Shown: in pieces, positions 1-7,728 of the stretch
Layout: each line of letters begins with the position of its first letter
How positions within the stretch are numbered: position 1 is the first letter of the stretch
Notes under the pieces: model-generated
What the model was told of the DNA's origin: nothing
Seen by the model: only the letters and a program-made list of their open reading frames with translations
Database searches by the model: none
Assembly (NCBI GenBank): GCA_002422375.1
Contig: DIUQ01000048.1
Location: 1-10,336, forward strand
Reading direction: 5' to 3'
DNA: 10,336 bases
From: a bacterium UBA6154
GTDB lineage: Bacteria > Actinomycetota > Actinomycetes > S36-B12
Position numbers and translations under genes: made by a program

Positions 1-38
1 CCTACTTTCCACACTTCTCCCCGGATAAAGGCGATCAT
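1..38 (-). CDS. ruvA: RuvA, Holliday junction DNA helicase subunit (N-terminal 12 codons only)
   Basis: Reading the minus strand from 38, an ATG opens a frame encoding MIAFIRGEVWKV before the window ends. This matches the start of actinobacterial RuvA, typically MIASVRGEV, which begins the first OB-fold domain. RuvA binds the four-way Holliday junction as a tetramer and loads the RuvB motor, while RuvC cuts. The ATG overlaps the ruvC stop codon in an ATGA arrangement (ATG 38-36, TGA 37-35), so the two genes are probably translationally coupled. The ruvC-ruvA order is the usual one in this phylum. Only 38 bases are visible, so the call rests on the short peptide plus position, which together are persuasive. 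Confidence 0.85.
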   Translation of the reverse strand, partial: MIAFIRGEVWKV

Positions 39-547
39 GGGCGGGCACCCACAGCCCGCGCTATACGACGCTGTGCGCTACCTCTCCACACTTGGGTAAT
101 AGCGATAGCCAATGCATCGGCGGCATCTGCCGGCTTAGGAGGAGAGGATAAGCGGGCAATACGGGTCACCATGGCGGCTACCTGCGCTTTGTCCGAACGC
201 CCACTGCCTGTCACCGCGGCTTTCACCTCGGTTGGCGTGTGCATGGCCACATGAATATTTCGTTGACCGGCTAGTAACAGTCCAATTCCCGCCGCCTGAG
301 CTGTTGCCATGGCTGAGCGAACATTGTGCTGGCTAAAGACACGCTCAATAGCGATGAACTCTGGGTTGAATGCAATGATCAACTGCTCCAGTTCGCCATG
401 GAGTTTGGTCAATCGGTCAGATAAATCCGCGTTGGCACTTGTGGTGATCACGCCTACATGGAGCGCATCAACCGACCGGCCAGGCATCCCCTCCACGACG
501 GCCACCCCGCATCGCGTTAGCCCGGGATCAATGCCCATTACTCGCAT
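35..547 (-). CDS. ruvC: RuvC, crossover junction endodeoxyribonuclease
   Basis: RuvC is the RNase H-fold resolvase that nicks Holliday junctions symmetrically in a complex with RuvAB. The 170-residue product has the four acidic metal ligands expected from the family: D7 in MGIDPGLTRCG, E68 in IAIERVF, and D141 and D144 in the DAADALA motif. The conserved TPTEVKAAVTG and SDKAQV segments (about 104-123) are also present. I chose ATG 547 over the TTG at 556. A GGGAG Shine-Dalgarno at 561-557 lies 9 nt from the ATG but directly abuts the TTG, and RuvC proteins normally begin MRVMG. A 58-bp gap separates it from the upstream acyltransferase gene, and it overlaps ruvA by 4 nt. Length is normal and nothing suggests loss of function. 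Confidence 0.97.
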   Translation of the reverse strand: MRVMGIDPGLTRCGVAVVEGMPGRSVDALHVGVITTSANADLSDRLTKLHGELEQLIIAFNPEFIAIERVFSQHNVRSAMATAQAAGIGLLLAGQRNIHVAMHTPTEVKAAVTGSGRSDKAQVAAMVTRIARLSSPPKPADAADALAIAITQVWRGSAQRRIARAVGARP

Positions 548-587
548 GATGTCCAACTCCCAGCTAGATCGCTCTCTGTTCGCCTAC

Positions 588-602
588 CTGGGACAACCCC
601 AG
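588..602 (-). other. Short hairpin in the gap before ruvC
   Basis: CTGGG and CCCAG form a perfect 5-bp stem around a 5-nt loop, starting 3 nt past the acyltransferase stop codon. No U-run follows in the reading direction, so it is not a typical intrinsic terminator. It could mark an mRNA 3' end or a partial pause between the acyltransferase and ruvC, or be chance. Confidence 0.2.
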
Positions 603-605
603 TGC

Positions 606-2009
606 CTAGAGAGTATCGGGCAGGACTGTCACAGCATGGAATCCGGCGCGCAGATCGTGCATCAATTCCGTGTGATCTTTCACTGCTCGGTCATCGGTAC
701 TGACCCCAATAAACGCGTGACCGTCATAGGTGACCATGGTGACGTTGATTGCGGCACCGATCGTGGCCACCAGCGGATAAGCGGCAATCATGCGGGCACC
801 GGCTAAATAGATAGGAATGGGTGGGCCCGGCACGTTACTGGTCGTAACATCTGATGCCTTAGCCGCGTGGGCCAACATGGGTACGGGGACAAACCAACTG
901 ACCTCCGCCAGCGGATCTGCTAACCGCATGGCCGGCTCAGCACGCCACTGGGCCACGAGTTCATGAGCCTGTTCCATGAGTTCACGCACTCCGAGCCCGG
1001 CAACCGGCATGGGGAAGCGAGCAATGGCTACTGCATTTGATGCCTGGCCTGAACGGTCACCGGCATCTCCGCGAAGTGAAATCGGGACATTAACTCGGAG
1101 CGACTCAGCACTGCTGCCATGCCTCAGGTGATAGGCCTGGATTCCCGACATAACCGCCGCCATAAAGGCATCGTTAACGCTCATGCCTTGCGATTTTGCG
1201 CTGCGCCGAATAGCTTCGAAGGGCAGTTCCAGCGTTCCAAAGGTATATGTTGTCCCCCGCTCAACGAGCAACGGAGATAACGGTTTGTCGTAGACACTGG
1301 TGGCTCGAGTAACGGAACCAATCGTTTGTATTGCCTTATTCACAGTTGAATCAAAATCAGTAATGGTTCCCTTGAGTACCTCGACGCCTGTACCCACAAC
1401 ACCTTTCACTAACCCCACGGCGCGCGAAATGTTGTCCTGAGTGTTGGCCATAAATACTTCCTGCCAACTGACATCTTCACCGATCGGCGCCTCCGGTGGA
1501 GTTGGTTCATCTGGATTTAGATCGGCGGATAATTCGAAAAGAGTTAATGCAATCATGACGGTTGCCTGGCCGTCGGCAATGGAGTGATGCAACTTCAGCA
1601 TAAAGACGGCGTGCCCATGGGGAAGCCCCTCAATGAGGGTGGCCTCCCACAACGGACGGTTGTAATCGAAATCGGTCAGACTTATTCGCCGGGCATCACG
1701 CAGTACGTCATCCCAGGTGCCGTTCTCTGGAAGGCGGTACCGGTGAACATGAAAATCCAAATCGAAATCAGGGTCCACACTTAATCGAGGAGCCGATACA
1801 CCCAACATGCCATAGAGCGGCCGCATACGCAGTTGCGGTGCGAATAGCGTCAGTCGCTCCAAGCGCGCCCTGAGTCGGGGCCAATCTGGACTTTCTTCGA
1901 GGACCGCCATGGCCACAACCGTGGAGCGCATGGTGGGATCACCGCTAGCCGTCCGGAAAGTAGCAGCATCCCAACCGCGCAGCTGCTTCCCTGCGGACTC
2001 ACCAGCCAT
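606..2009 (-). CDS. Wax ester synthase / diacylglycerol acyltransferase (WS/DGAT family)
   Basis: Members of this family transfer a fatty acyl group from acyl-CoA to a long-chain alcohol or to diacylglycerol, making wax esters or triacylglycerol at the inner membrane face. The 467-residue length is typical. The catalytic HHxxxDG motif is intact (HHSIADG, 141-147), preceded by PLW (119-121). The C-terminal half has the VND segment (278-280), NVPISLR (308-313) and SNVPGP (391-396), all family signatures. The ATG overlaps the yebC stop by one base (TAATG), so translation is probably coupled. Position is odd: neighbours are yebC and the ruv resolvase genes, with no visible lipid-storage partners. 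Whether it makes wax esters, triacylglycerol or another ester cannot be read from sequence. Some relatives carry other acyl acceptors. Confidence 0.92.
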   Translation of the reverse strand: MAGESAGKQLRGWDAATFRTASGDPTMRSTVVAMAVLEESPDWPRLRARLERLTLFAPQLRMRPLYGMLGVSAPRLSVDPDFDLDFHVHRYRLPENGTWDDVLRDARRISLTDFDYNRPLWEATLIEGLPHGHAVFMLKLHHSIADGQATVMIALTLFELSADLNPDEPTPPEAPIGEDVSWQEVFMANTQDNISRAVGLVKGVVGTGVEVLKGTITDFDSTVNKAIQTIGSVTRATSVYDKPLSPLLVERGTTYTFGTLELPFEAIRRSAKSQGMSVNDAFMAAVMSGIQAYHLRHGSSAESLRVNVPISLRGDAGDRSGQASNAVAIARFPMPVAGLGVRELMEQAHELVAQWRAEPAMRLADPLAEVSWFVPVPMLAHAAKASDVTTSNVPGPPIPIYLAGARMIAAYPLVATIGAAINVTMVTYDGHAFIGVSTDDRAVKDHTELMHDLRAGFHAVTVLPDTL

Positions 2010-2776
2010 TACGAGCTCACTTTCTCCATTACTTCATCTGAAACATCAAAGTTGGCGTACACGTTCTGGACATCATCGCTGTCTTCCAAGGTCTCGAGCA
2101 AGCGGAATAGTGTCTTTGCTGCATCTTCATCCAGCGGAATGGTCATACTGGGCATGAACGTCGCCTCAGCCGATTCGTAATCGATCCCTGCAGACTGCAA
2201 TGCAGTTCTCACTGCAACTACATCGCCAGCCTCAGACACAATTTCAAATGACTCGCCGAGATCATTAACCTCCTGAGCACCTGCATCGAGGACTGCGCCG
2301 AGAATGTCGTCCTCAGACACGGTGGTACCGGAATCAGACGCCTTATTGACCAGGACCACTCCTTTACGCGTAAACAAGTAGGAAACACTGCCCGGATCCG
2401 CCATGGAACCACCATTGCGTGTCATGGCAACCCGAACCTCAGACGCTGCTCGGTTGCGATTGTCGGTCAAGCATTCAACCAGGACTGCTACACCATTGGG
2501 TCCGTACCCCTCGTACATGATGGTCTGCCAGTCAGCGCCCCCAGCCTCCGCGCCAGAGCCTCTCTTGACGGCACGATCAATATTGTCCATGGGAACGGAA
2601 CTCTTGCGGGCTTTTTGAATGGCGTCATAAAGTGTCGGGTTGCCGCTGATGTCGCCACCGCCCTGTCGAGCTGCGACTTCAATGTTCTTAATCAGTTTGG
2701 CAAAGAGTTTTCCACGCCGGGCATCAATCACTGCCTTCTTATGTTTGGTTGTCGCCCATTTGGAGTGACCACTCAT
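2009..2776 (-). CDS. yebC: YebC/TACO1-family translation factor
   Basis: The product (255 residues) opens with [20 protein letters not shown], the near-invariant N-terminus of the YebC/TACO1 family, followed by the [19 protein letters not shown] helix and the ALxxGAQEV-like acidic middle domain. Older annotations call it a transcriptional regulator. More recent work on family members links it to relief of ribosome stalling, especially at proline runs. The start is well supported: a GAGG Shine-Dalgarno at 2785-2782 sits 5 nt before ATG 2776. It lies 19 nt after pdxT, and its TAA overlaps the ATG of the acyltransferase. yebC directly ahead of the ruv genes is a widespread arrangement, here interrupted by one gene. 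Length is normal. Confidence 0.96.
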   Translation of the reverse strand: MSGHSKWATTKHKKAVIDARRGKLFAKLIKNIEVAARQGGGDISGNPTLYDAIQKARKSSVPMDNIDRAVKRGSGAEAGGADWQTIMYEGYGPNGVAVLVECLTDNRNRAASEVRVAMTRNGGSMADPGSVSYLFTRKGVVLVNKASDSGTTVSEDDILGAVLDAGAQEVNDLGESFEIVSEAGDVVAVRTALQSAGIDYESAEATFMPSMTIPLDEDAAKTLFRLLETLEDSDDVQNVYANFDVSDEVMEKVSS

Positions 2777-2795
2777 GAATACCTCGCCTTAGAAG

Positions 2796-3395
2796 TTAAT
2801 TCTGCTGAACAAGATCAACGAACATCTGGTGCACTCGACTGTCCGGAGTGAGCTCAGGATGAAACGCTGTTGCCATCAGATTTCCCTGTTGAATCCCCAC
2901 GATCCTACCTGCGTGGGGTCCCTGCTCAATAGTGGAGATCACCTGGACTGCTGGGCCCTGCGATATGACGAGAGGGGCACGGATAAATACACCGGGAAAT
3001 GGTTCGGGGTCACCTTCCAATGCGACAGGGGCTTCAAATGACTCCGTTTGCCGTCCGAAGGCATTTCGTTGCACCACCATGTCGATGCCCCCCACAGTTT
3101 CCTGGCCCTCGATTCCACCTTTAATGTGATCTGCGAGCAAAATCATGCCCGCGCAACTACCCATCAGCGGAACTGCATTACGAGCCATGGCTCGAATCGG
3201 TTCGACCAGGTTGTAGCGGGTCGCCAGCTTAATAATTGTTGTTGATTCACCACCTGGAATAACGAGACCATCAATCAACGAAAGTTGCTCAGTCGACTTG
3301 ACCGGGACCGCATGGACGCCGCAACGCTCCAGTGACTGGATGTGCTCCCGCACACCACCCTGTAACGCCAGGACGCCAACTGTTTTATCACCCAC
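2796..3395 (-). CDS. pdxT: PdxT, glutaminase subunit of pyridoxal 5'-phosphate synthase
   Basis: PdxT hydrolyses glutamine and channels ammonia to PdxS for de novo vitamin B6 (PLP) synthesis in the cytoplasm. The class I glutaminase triad is visible: C81 in GSCAGMI, and H179 and E181 in AFHPEL. The oxyanion-strand motif PGGESTT (47-53) and RNAFGRQ (110-116) are also conserved. The frame is open far upstream into pdxS, but that extension has no family resemblance. I chose GTG 3395, giving 199 residues and the usual few residues before VGVLALQGG. GTG 3419, overlapping pdxS by 11 nt, would add eight residues and is also possible; neither has a strong Shine-Dalgarno. The gene follows pdxS immediately, as expected for partner subunits. 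Confidence 0.95.
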   Translation of the reverse strand: MGDKTVGVLALQGGVREHIQSLERCGVHAVPVKSTEQLSLIDGLVIPGGESTTIIKLATRYNLVEPIRAMARNAVPLMGSCAGMILLADHIKGGIEGQETVGGIDMVVQRNAFGRQTESFEAPVALEGDPEPFPGVFIRAPLVISQGPAVQVISTIEQGPHAGRIVGIQQGNLMATAFHPELTPDSRVHQMFVDLVQQN

Positions 3396-3408
3396 AGTGT
3401 GCGTCGAA

Positions 3409-4302
3409 CTACCAGCCACGTTCTTCAAGGCGGTGATGAACTGGAATGTCAGCAACGTTAATACCCACCATTGCCTCACCCAGACCACGACTGACCTTGG
3501 CCACGACATCAGGGTTGTCGAAATGAGTTGTTGCCTGAACAATCGCATTCGCCCGTTGAGCGGGGTTACCGGACTTGAAAATTCCAGAACCGACAAACAC
3601 ACCGTCCGCACCCAGTTGCATCATCATGGCAGCGTCAGCCGGGGTGGCAATACCGCCAGCGGTAAACAGCACGGTGGGGAGGCTCCCGGTGCGTGCAACT
3701 TCAGCCACCAGGTCGTAGGGAGCCTGAAGTTCTTTGGCTGCCACGTAGAGCTCGTCCTCTGGCAGGGATGCCAAGCGGGTGACTTCGTCGCGAATACGGC
3801 GCATGTGGGTAACCGCATTGGAGACATCGCCCGTTCCCGCCTCGCCCTTCGAGCGAATCATGGCTGCACCCTCAGTCAGTCGACGCAGAGCCTCACCGAG
3901 GTTCGTTGCGCCACAGACGAACGGCACAGTGAACTTCCACTTATCAATGTGATTGGTGTAGTCCGCCGGCGTAAGAACTTCCGACTCATCAATGTAATCA
4001 ACGCCTAATGACTGCAGTACCTGTGCTTCAGCAAAATGCCCAATTCGAGCCTTAGCCATCACGGGGATGCTGACCGCCGCAATAATGCCGTCGATCATGT
4101 CCGGATCGGACATGCGGGACACGCCACCCTCGGCGCGAATATCCGCTGGCACCCGCTCTAAGGCCATGACAGCGACTGCGCCAGCATCCTCAGCGATCTT
4201 TGCCTGGTCAGGTGTCACCACATCCATGATCACACCGCCCTTCAGCATCTCAGCCATTCCCTTTTTGACGCGGCTGGTACCTGTTGTGACTTCGCTGGAC
4301 AT
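3409..4302 (-). CDS. pdxS: PdxS, synthase subunit of pyridoxal 5'-phosphate synthase
   Basis: PdxS is a TIM-barrel enzyme that assembles PLP from ribose 5-phosphate, glyceraldehyde 3-phosphate and ammonia delivered by PdxT; family members form a dodecamer. The two catalytic lysines are present: K84 in VMAKARIGH and K152 in RSKGEAGTG (equivalent to K81 and K149 of the Bacillus subtilis enzyme), as is D27 in the GGVIMDV strand. I place the start at ATG 4302 (297 residues) rather than ATG 4311. The AAGGA Shine-Dalgarno at 4315-4311 runs into the first ATG but is 8 nt from the second. It is the first gene after a 119-bp gap, so it probably heads the pdxS-pdxT-yebC-acyltransferase-ruvC-ruvA transcript. 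Fully intact. Confidence 0.97.
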   Translation of the reverse strand: MSSEVTTGTSRVKKGMAEMLKGGVIMDVVTPDQAKIAEDAGAVAVMALERVPADIRAEGGVSRMSDPDMIDGIIAAVSIPVMAKARIGHFAEAQVLQSLGVDYIDESEVLTPADYTNHIDKWKFTVPFVCGATNLGEALRRLTEGAAMIRSKGEAGTGDVSNAVTHMRRIRDEVTRLASLPEDELYVAAKELQAPYDLVAEVARTGSLPTVLFTAGGIATPADAAMMMQLGADGVFVGSGIFKSGNPAQRANAIVQATTHFDNPDVVAKVSRGLGEAMVGINVADIPVHHRLEERGW

Positions 4303-4362
4303 GATGGACATCCTTCAAGGTGAGCTTTTCGGTGGATGCAGGCGCGCTGCTCTTGGGGCTTT

Positions 4363-4368
4363 ATCGTA
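4363..4368 (-). promoter_or_regulatory. Candidate -10 element for the pdxS operon
   Basis: TACGAT fits the TANNNT pattern of actinobacterial -10 elements and would give a leader of roughly 50 nt before pdxS. No recognisable -35 hexamer lies 16-19 bp upstream, so support is weak. It falls in the 119-bp gap (4303-4421), where a promoter for pdxS would be expected. Confidence 0.3.
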
Positions 4369-4377
4369 GTTCCTAGA

Positions 4378-4388
4378 GCAATAATTGC
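4378..4388. repeat. 11-bp perfect palindrome in the pdxS upstream region
   Basis: GCAATAATTGC is a perfect inverted repeat of two 5-bp arms around one base. It lies 9 bp upstream of the candidate pdxS -10 element, where an operator would overlap the -10/-35 spacer. No regulator gene is adjacent and the match to any known operator is unknown to me. An 11-bp palindrome can also occur by chance. Confidence 0.3.
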
Positions 4389-4421
4389 CTGACGAGGCTG
4401 CCGTGTGACTAGTGCGCCGAC

Positions 4422-4964
4422 CTAGGCCGAAGGAATTGCCACGTGGTCATTCATATCTCGAAACTGAGGCCATGGTGTTCTCCCAGCTAGGTGAAACCAC
4501 CGGACGGCCCGTTGCTTGCGCAATTGACTACAAGCCCGGACGGCATCATTCAGGAAACGGCGGGAGAGTTCTACCCGAGTTACTGCCGCGGACAGTTCCG
4601 CCAAGATTTCCGGACCACCAGGCTCAGTCAACACAAAGGCATAGTCGTCTGGATCGAGTGCCGCGTTGAGCGCTTCGGTCAACTCCGATTCAGCAATGTC
4701 TCGTTCGGGGGTCGAATGATCCACGGAAACACGTGCGGCGTGCGCCGCTTCCGACAGCAGGATGGACGTCGCTGGATCAACTAAGCCACTTGCAGCCAGT
4801 TCAACGGCTATTCCAGAGCGACGGAGCAGGTGAGCGTCCAGCGCTGATTCAGCAAGGTCGATTCGCTTATGCAGACGATCTAGCCTTCCTGCTGTCATGC
4901 CCAAATACAACACGAGAATCAGCGCAATGATCACCACAGTCGCCACAATCAGCCACCACGTCAC
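4422..4964 (-). CDS. LemA-like membrane-anchored helical protein, function unknown
   Basis: The 180-residue product begins with a hydrophobic segment (about 3-22), followed by a charged helix RLDRLHKRID (27-36), further predicted helices, and RRFLNDAVR (135-143). That last motif and the layout recall the LemA family, whose members have an N-terminal membrane helix, a helical bundle and a similar RRxYNxAVR motif. The resemblance is partial, so LemA-like is an inference. Proteins with the RLDRLH and RRFxNDAVR segments occur next to pimA in other actinobacteria as I recall them. It starts at GTG 4964, overlapping the pimA stop as GTGA, with a strong AGGTGAT Shine-Dalgarno at 4976-4970, 5 nt away. 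This coupling places it with the PIM genes, perhaps acting at the cytoplasmic membrane. The biochemical role is not known. Confidence 0.85.
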   Translation of the reverse strand: MTWWLIVATVVIIALILVLYLGMTAGRLDRLHKRIDLAESALDAHLLRRSGIAVELAASGLVDPATSILLSEAAHAARVSVDHSTPERDIAESELTEALNAALDPDDYAFVLTEPGGPEILAELSAAVTRVELSRRFLNDAVRACSQLRKQRAVRWFHLAGRTPWPQFRDMNDHVAIPSA

Positions 4965-6163
4965 GTCCGATCACCTCTCTTGGCGAATCGTCCCACAATC
5001 TGTCCTCGCAGATCTTCGGTAACTTTTTCCTGGGATGTATGCACCGATTCATACACCGCAATGACCTGATTCACAACCACGTTCCAATCGAAGTCCATGA
5101 CCCGCCGGTTCGCTTTCTCCACCAATGACAGGCGTTGCTCACTGGAACCCAGAATGCTGATGCAGGCTCGAGCTAAATCCTCGCTATCCCCATTGTTGAA
5201 GAGGACTCCGGAGTCTCCACCTTGGAGCACAGTGGAGAACGCCGCAATGTCTGATGCAACGACCGGTGTGCCTGCCGCCATGGCCTCCACCAACACAATG
5301 CCAAAGGACTCGCCACCGGTATGTGGAGCGACATAGAGGTCAGCCTGGTGCAGCAGTCGACGTTTATGGTCGTCGGAGACGCCCCCGTGAAAGACAAATC
5401 GGTCCCGCAGGTCCTCGGGGATCTCCGCAAGAAATGGTTCAGGATCACCTGGGCCGGCAATCGAAAAAGTGACTTCTGGCAGTTGCGCAAGGATGTGCGG
5501 GGCCGCCGCAATCAACACACTCAAACCTTTTCGCGGTTCATCGATCCGCCCAAGAAAGAGGATGGTCGGCGAACCAGACACCGATACACCTTCTTGGTCA
5601 CGGAAGTCCGACACTCGAACGCCATTGGGAATTAAAACGGCATCGCCACCAACATGCTCGACAAGAGTTGTGCGCGCAGCCTCACTCACCGCAATACTCC
5701 CCCGAATTTTTTCCATGGCTGTTTGCGCTATGTAATAACCGGCATTGAGAATCCGTGATCGATCCTGCGACGAATGCCAGGTGGCAACCAGTGGACCCTG
5801 AGCAGCCCAGCACGCCAGTAATGACAAGCTCGGTGCTAATGGTTCATGGATATGCACGACATCAAAATCCCCGTGGCGGATCCATTGCCGAACCCGACGT
5901 GTCGCCCTGATTCCAAAACTCAACCGCGCAACGGAACCGTTGTACGGCACAGCGGTCGGGGCTCCCCCGTCGGCAACAAACTCTGGAAGCAGTTCGGGAT
6001 TGTCCACCGGCGCCAAAACGCTGACAAAGTACCCTCGCTCCCGCAAGGTAGTTGCCAGATCTGCAACATGACTTCGCACTCCTCCGGGCACGTCCCACGA
6101 GTAGGGACACACAATTCCTATGCGCTGCACACGCGACGTCACTTCGGTTTCCACGATGCTCAT
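4961..6163 (-). CDS. pimA: PimA-like phosphatidylinositol alpha-mannosyltransferase
   Basis: PimA transfers mannose from GDP-mannose to the 2-position of phosphatidylinositol on the inner membrane face, making PIM1. The 400-residue GT-B, GT4-family protein closely resembles mycobacterial PimA: PYSWDVPGGVRSHV (20-33, glycine loop), PYNGSVARL (73-81), HIHEPLAPS (104-112), H130 in ATWHSS, the donor-site residues R206 and K212 in FLGRIDEPRKG, and the EX7E motif E285-E293 in GESFGIVLVE. About 12 residues precede the usual MRIG start; ATG 6163 is the only good candidate. It lies 14 nt after the acyltransferase stop and overlaps the next gene by 4 nt. Adjacent pgsA and patA-like genes supply substrate and use product, which supports PimA over another GT4 enzyme. 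Confidence 0.93.
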   Translation of the reverse strand: MSIVETEVTSRVQRIGIVCPYSWDVPGGVRSHVADLATTLRERGYFVSVLAPVDNPELLPEFVADGGAPTAVPYNGSVARLSFGIRATRRVRQWIRHGDFDVVHIHEPLAPSLSLLACWAAQGPLVATWHSSQDRSRILNAGYYIAQTAMEKIRGSIAVSEAARTTLVEHVGGDAVLIPNGVRVSDFRDQEGVSVSGSPTILFLGRIDEPRKGLSVLIAAAPHILAQLPEVTFSIAGPGDPEPFLAEIPEDLRDRFVFHGGVSDDHKRRLLHQADLYVAPHTGGESFGIVLVEAMAAGTPVVASDIAAFSTVLQGGDSGVLFNNGDSEDLARACISILGSSEQRLSLVEKANRRVMDFDWNVVVNQVIAVYESVHTSQEKVTEDLRGQIVGRFAKRGDRT

Positions 6164-6177
6164 GTGTTCACGTCCAC

Positions 6178-7077
6178 TTACTCAACCCAGACCCGCTGAA
6201 GCATGTGCCAGTCTTCCGGATGTTCCGCGATTCCAACCTCAAACGCTCGAGCCGTGTGCTGGGTCATAATGCGAATCTGCTCGTCCCGCGGAACCCCCTC
6301 AGGGACATCCACTTTGGGATGCACAATGCCAACAGTTCTGGTGCCTTCGTTGTGCATGGTGACCGGGTGCAGTGGCGCTCCTGTCATAAGGGACAGCAAC
6401 GCCGGCCCGGCGGGGAATGAAGCTTTTCCGTCAAAAAAGTCCACAAGGACCCCGGAGTCCGTCAGGTCCCGATCCCCCAACAAGGCGACCAAACGACCTT
6501 CCCGTAAGCGCCGGATCAGTGTTCGCATCACCGTGGGATCCCCCAACGGCAATACCTCCATGCCCAATGACTCCCGATACGCGAGGAATTGATCAAACAG
6601 ATCTTTGGGCTTGAGTTGTTCGGCGACGGTGGTCAGAGCTCCATACCGCTGGGTGGCCCATGCGCCTGCCAAATCCCAGTTGGCCATGTGGCCGGGGATC
6701 ATGACCGCTCCGTGACCGGCATTCATGGTGGCATCTAGGTGTTCCTTACCGATCAATTCAAATGATTCATTCACGCGCGCTGGACTATAAGTGGGTAACC
6801 GAAATGCTTCACACCAATAGCGCATGTAACTGCGCATTCCATCTCGCGCGAGCAATTCAAGTTCCTTGTCCGATAGCCACGGACGCACCCTGGACAAATT
6901 CGACTTTAATCGGGGAACACCAGCACTGTTTTGCCACCACAAATAGTCTGCACCAGCTCTAAACGCGGATTGTGCTGCACGCTCTGGTAGACGTTTGCTC
7001 AACGACCAACCAGCAGAGAAGGCCCACGAGGTCACCGAATCGGTGAAACCACTCAATCGGGCAGGTGTTCTAGGCAC
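6178..7077 (-). CDS. PatA-like phosphatidylinositol mannoside acyltransferase
   Basis: This LPLAT-family membrane-associated enzyme is expected to transfer an acyl chain, palmitoyl in mycobacteria, from acyl-CoA to the 6-position of the PIM mannose. The HX4D motif is clear (H130 and D135 in PGHMANWD). Other segments shared with mycobacterial PatA are VAEQLKPKDLF (151-161), FLAYRESLGMEVLPL (164-178), DRDLTDSGVLVDFF (202-215) and HPEDWHMLQ (286-294). The position of the second dyad residue, glutamate in the mycobacterial enzyme, holds D202. I chose GTG 7077 (299 residues), overlapping pgsA by 8 nt; ATG 7104 would overlap by 35 nt and add nine residues. Neither has a clear Shine-Dalgarno. The position between pgsA and pimA supports the PIM role over a lipid A-type acyltransferase. 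Confidence 0.92.
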   Translation of the reverse strand: MPRTPARLSGFTDSVTSWAFSAGWSLSKRLPERAAQSAFRAGADYLWWQNSAGVPRLKSNLSRVRPWLSDKELELLARDGMRSYMRYWCEAFRLPTYSPARVNESFELIGKEHLDATMNAGHGAVMIPGHMANWDLAGAWATQRYGALTTVAEQLKPKDLFDQFLAYRESLGMEVLPLGDPTVMRTLIRRLREGRLVALLGDRDLTDSGVLVDFFDGKASFPAGPALLSLMTGAPLHPVTMHNEGTRTVGIVHPKVDVPEGVPRDEQIRIMTQHTARAFEVGIAEHPEDWHMLQRVWVE

Positions 7078-7690
7078 GTTTTTTCTTGAGTTGGGAACGA
7101 ACATGAATGAAACGCTGAATCACGGTCACCACTCCTAATACCGCCAGAATCCAGACCGCCGTGAGCAATATCCAGGTGTAATCAGCACCAAGGATGCCTG
7201 TTAGTAAGAGCGCGGCTCCAATAAGAATAAGCCGCTCAGCTCGCTCAACAATTCCAACATTCGCCGTGGCGCCTACAGCTTCAGCGCGCGCTTTGGAGTA
7301 ACTGGTGACTTGGCCTGCCACTAATGCGATCAGCGCGCCACTCAGTAACCACATATTTCCTTGGGTTGCCGCCCAGTACGCAACAGATCCAAATATTGCT
7401 CCGTCAGCTACTCGGTCCAGCGAGGCATCCAGGAAGTTACCCCAGGGACCTTGGGTGCCCTGCATGCGCGCCATGGTGCCGTCGAGTAAGTCGGCCAGTG
7501 CAAAAAACGTAATGCCAATAACACCCCACACAAACTCGCCGCGACCGATTAAGAACATGGCGCAGGCCACGGCTCCCGTGGTGCCCAAGACAGTCACCGC
7601 ATCTGGCGAAACGTGGAGACGAATCAATAGACGAGCAGGTGGCTCAATGACAACGGCCGCTGCCTTGCGCGCTGCGGGATTATTGAGCAT
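7070..7690 (-). CDS. pgsA: Phosphatidylinositol phosphate synthase (CDP-alcohol phosphatidyltransferase)
   Basis: The enzyme joins CDP-diacylglycerol to inositol 3-phosphate in the cytoplasmic membrane, giving phosphatidylinositol phosphate, the precursor of phosphatidylinositol and PIMs. The 206-residue product contains the complete family motif with its four aspartates: D67, D70 with G71, A74-R75, then G84, D88 and D92. Several hydrophobic helices surround it (about 31-48, 52-68, 96-125, 152-165 and 170-190). KARAEAVG (around 133) and ERAERLI also match mycobacterial PgsA1. ATG 7690 has a GAGGA Shine-Dalgarno at 7699-7695; the frame stays open further upstream but that part has no family resemblance. 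It heads the operon with the PatA-like gene, with which it overlaps, and pimA. A different head-group acceptor is possible but unlikely in this setting. Confidence 0.93.
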   Translation of the reverse strand: MLNNPAARKAAAVVIEPPARLLIRLHVSPDAVTVLGTTGAVACAMFLIGRGEFVWGVIGITFFALADLLDGTMARMQGTQGPWGNFLDASLDRVADGAIFGSVAYWAATQGNMWLLSGALIALVAGQVTSYSKARAEAVGATANVGIVERAERLILIGAALLLTGILGADYTWILLTAVWILAVLGVVTVIQRFIHVRSQLKKKRA

Positions 7691-7728
7691 CGATTCCTCA
7701 CTTGCCACGGGGTAGGGGCGTGGGGATG

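Noticed and set aside
548..556. TTG start for ruvC at 556
   Set aside because: The Shine-Dalgarno directly abuts the TTG, leaving no spacer, while the ATG at 547 has a 9-nt spacer and matches family N-termini.
588..602. Hairpin after the acyltransferase gene as an intrinsic terminator
   Set aside because: The stem has only 5 bp and no U-run follows, so I list it only as a weak hairpin.
309..806. 165-codon plus-strand open frame across ruvC and the acyltransferase 3' end
   Set aside because: It lies opposite two well-supported genes, and its product resembles no family I know.
3396..3611. N-terminal extension of PdxT into pdxS
   Set aside because: The frame is open, but the added residues overlap pdxS by about 200 nt and have no counterpart in PdxT; the family starts just before VGVLALQGG.
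3298..4008. 236-codon plus-strand open frame opposite pdxS and pdxT
   Set aside because: It is antisense to intact pdxS and pdxT, with a cysteine- and histidine-rich low-complexity product typical of shadow frames.
4303..4421. Terminator at the end of the PIM operon
   Set aside because: Apart from CCTAGG, ACTAGT and the 11-bp palindrome I found no stable stem followed by a U-run, so read-through into pdxS cannot be excluded.
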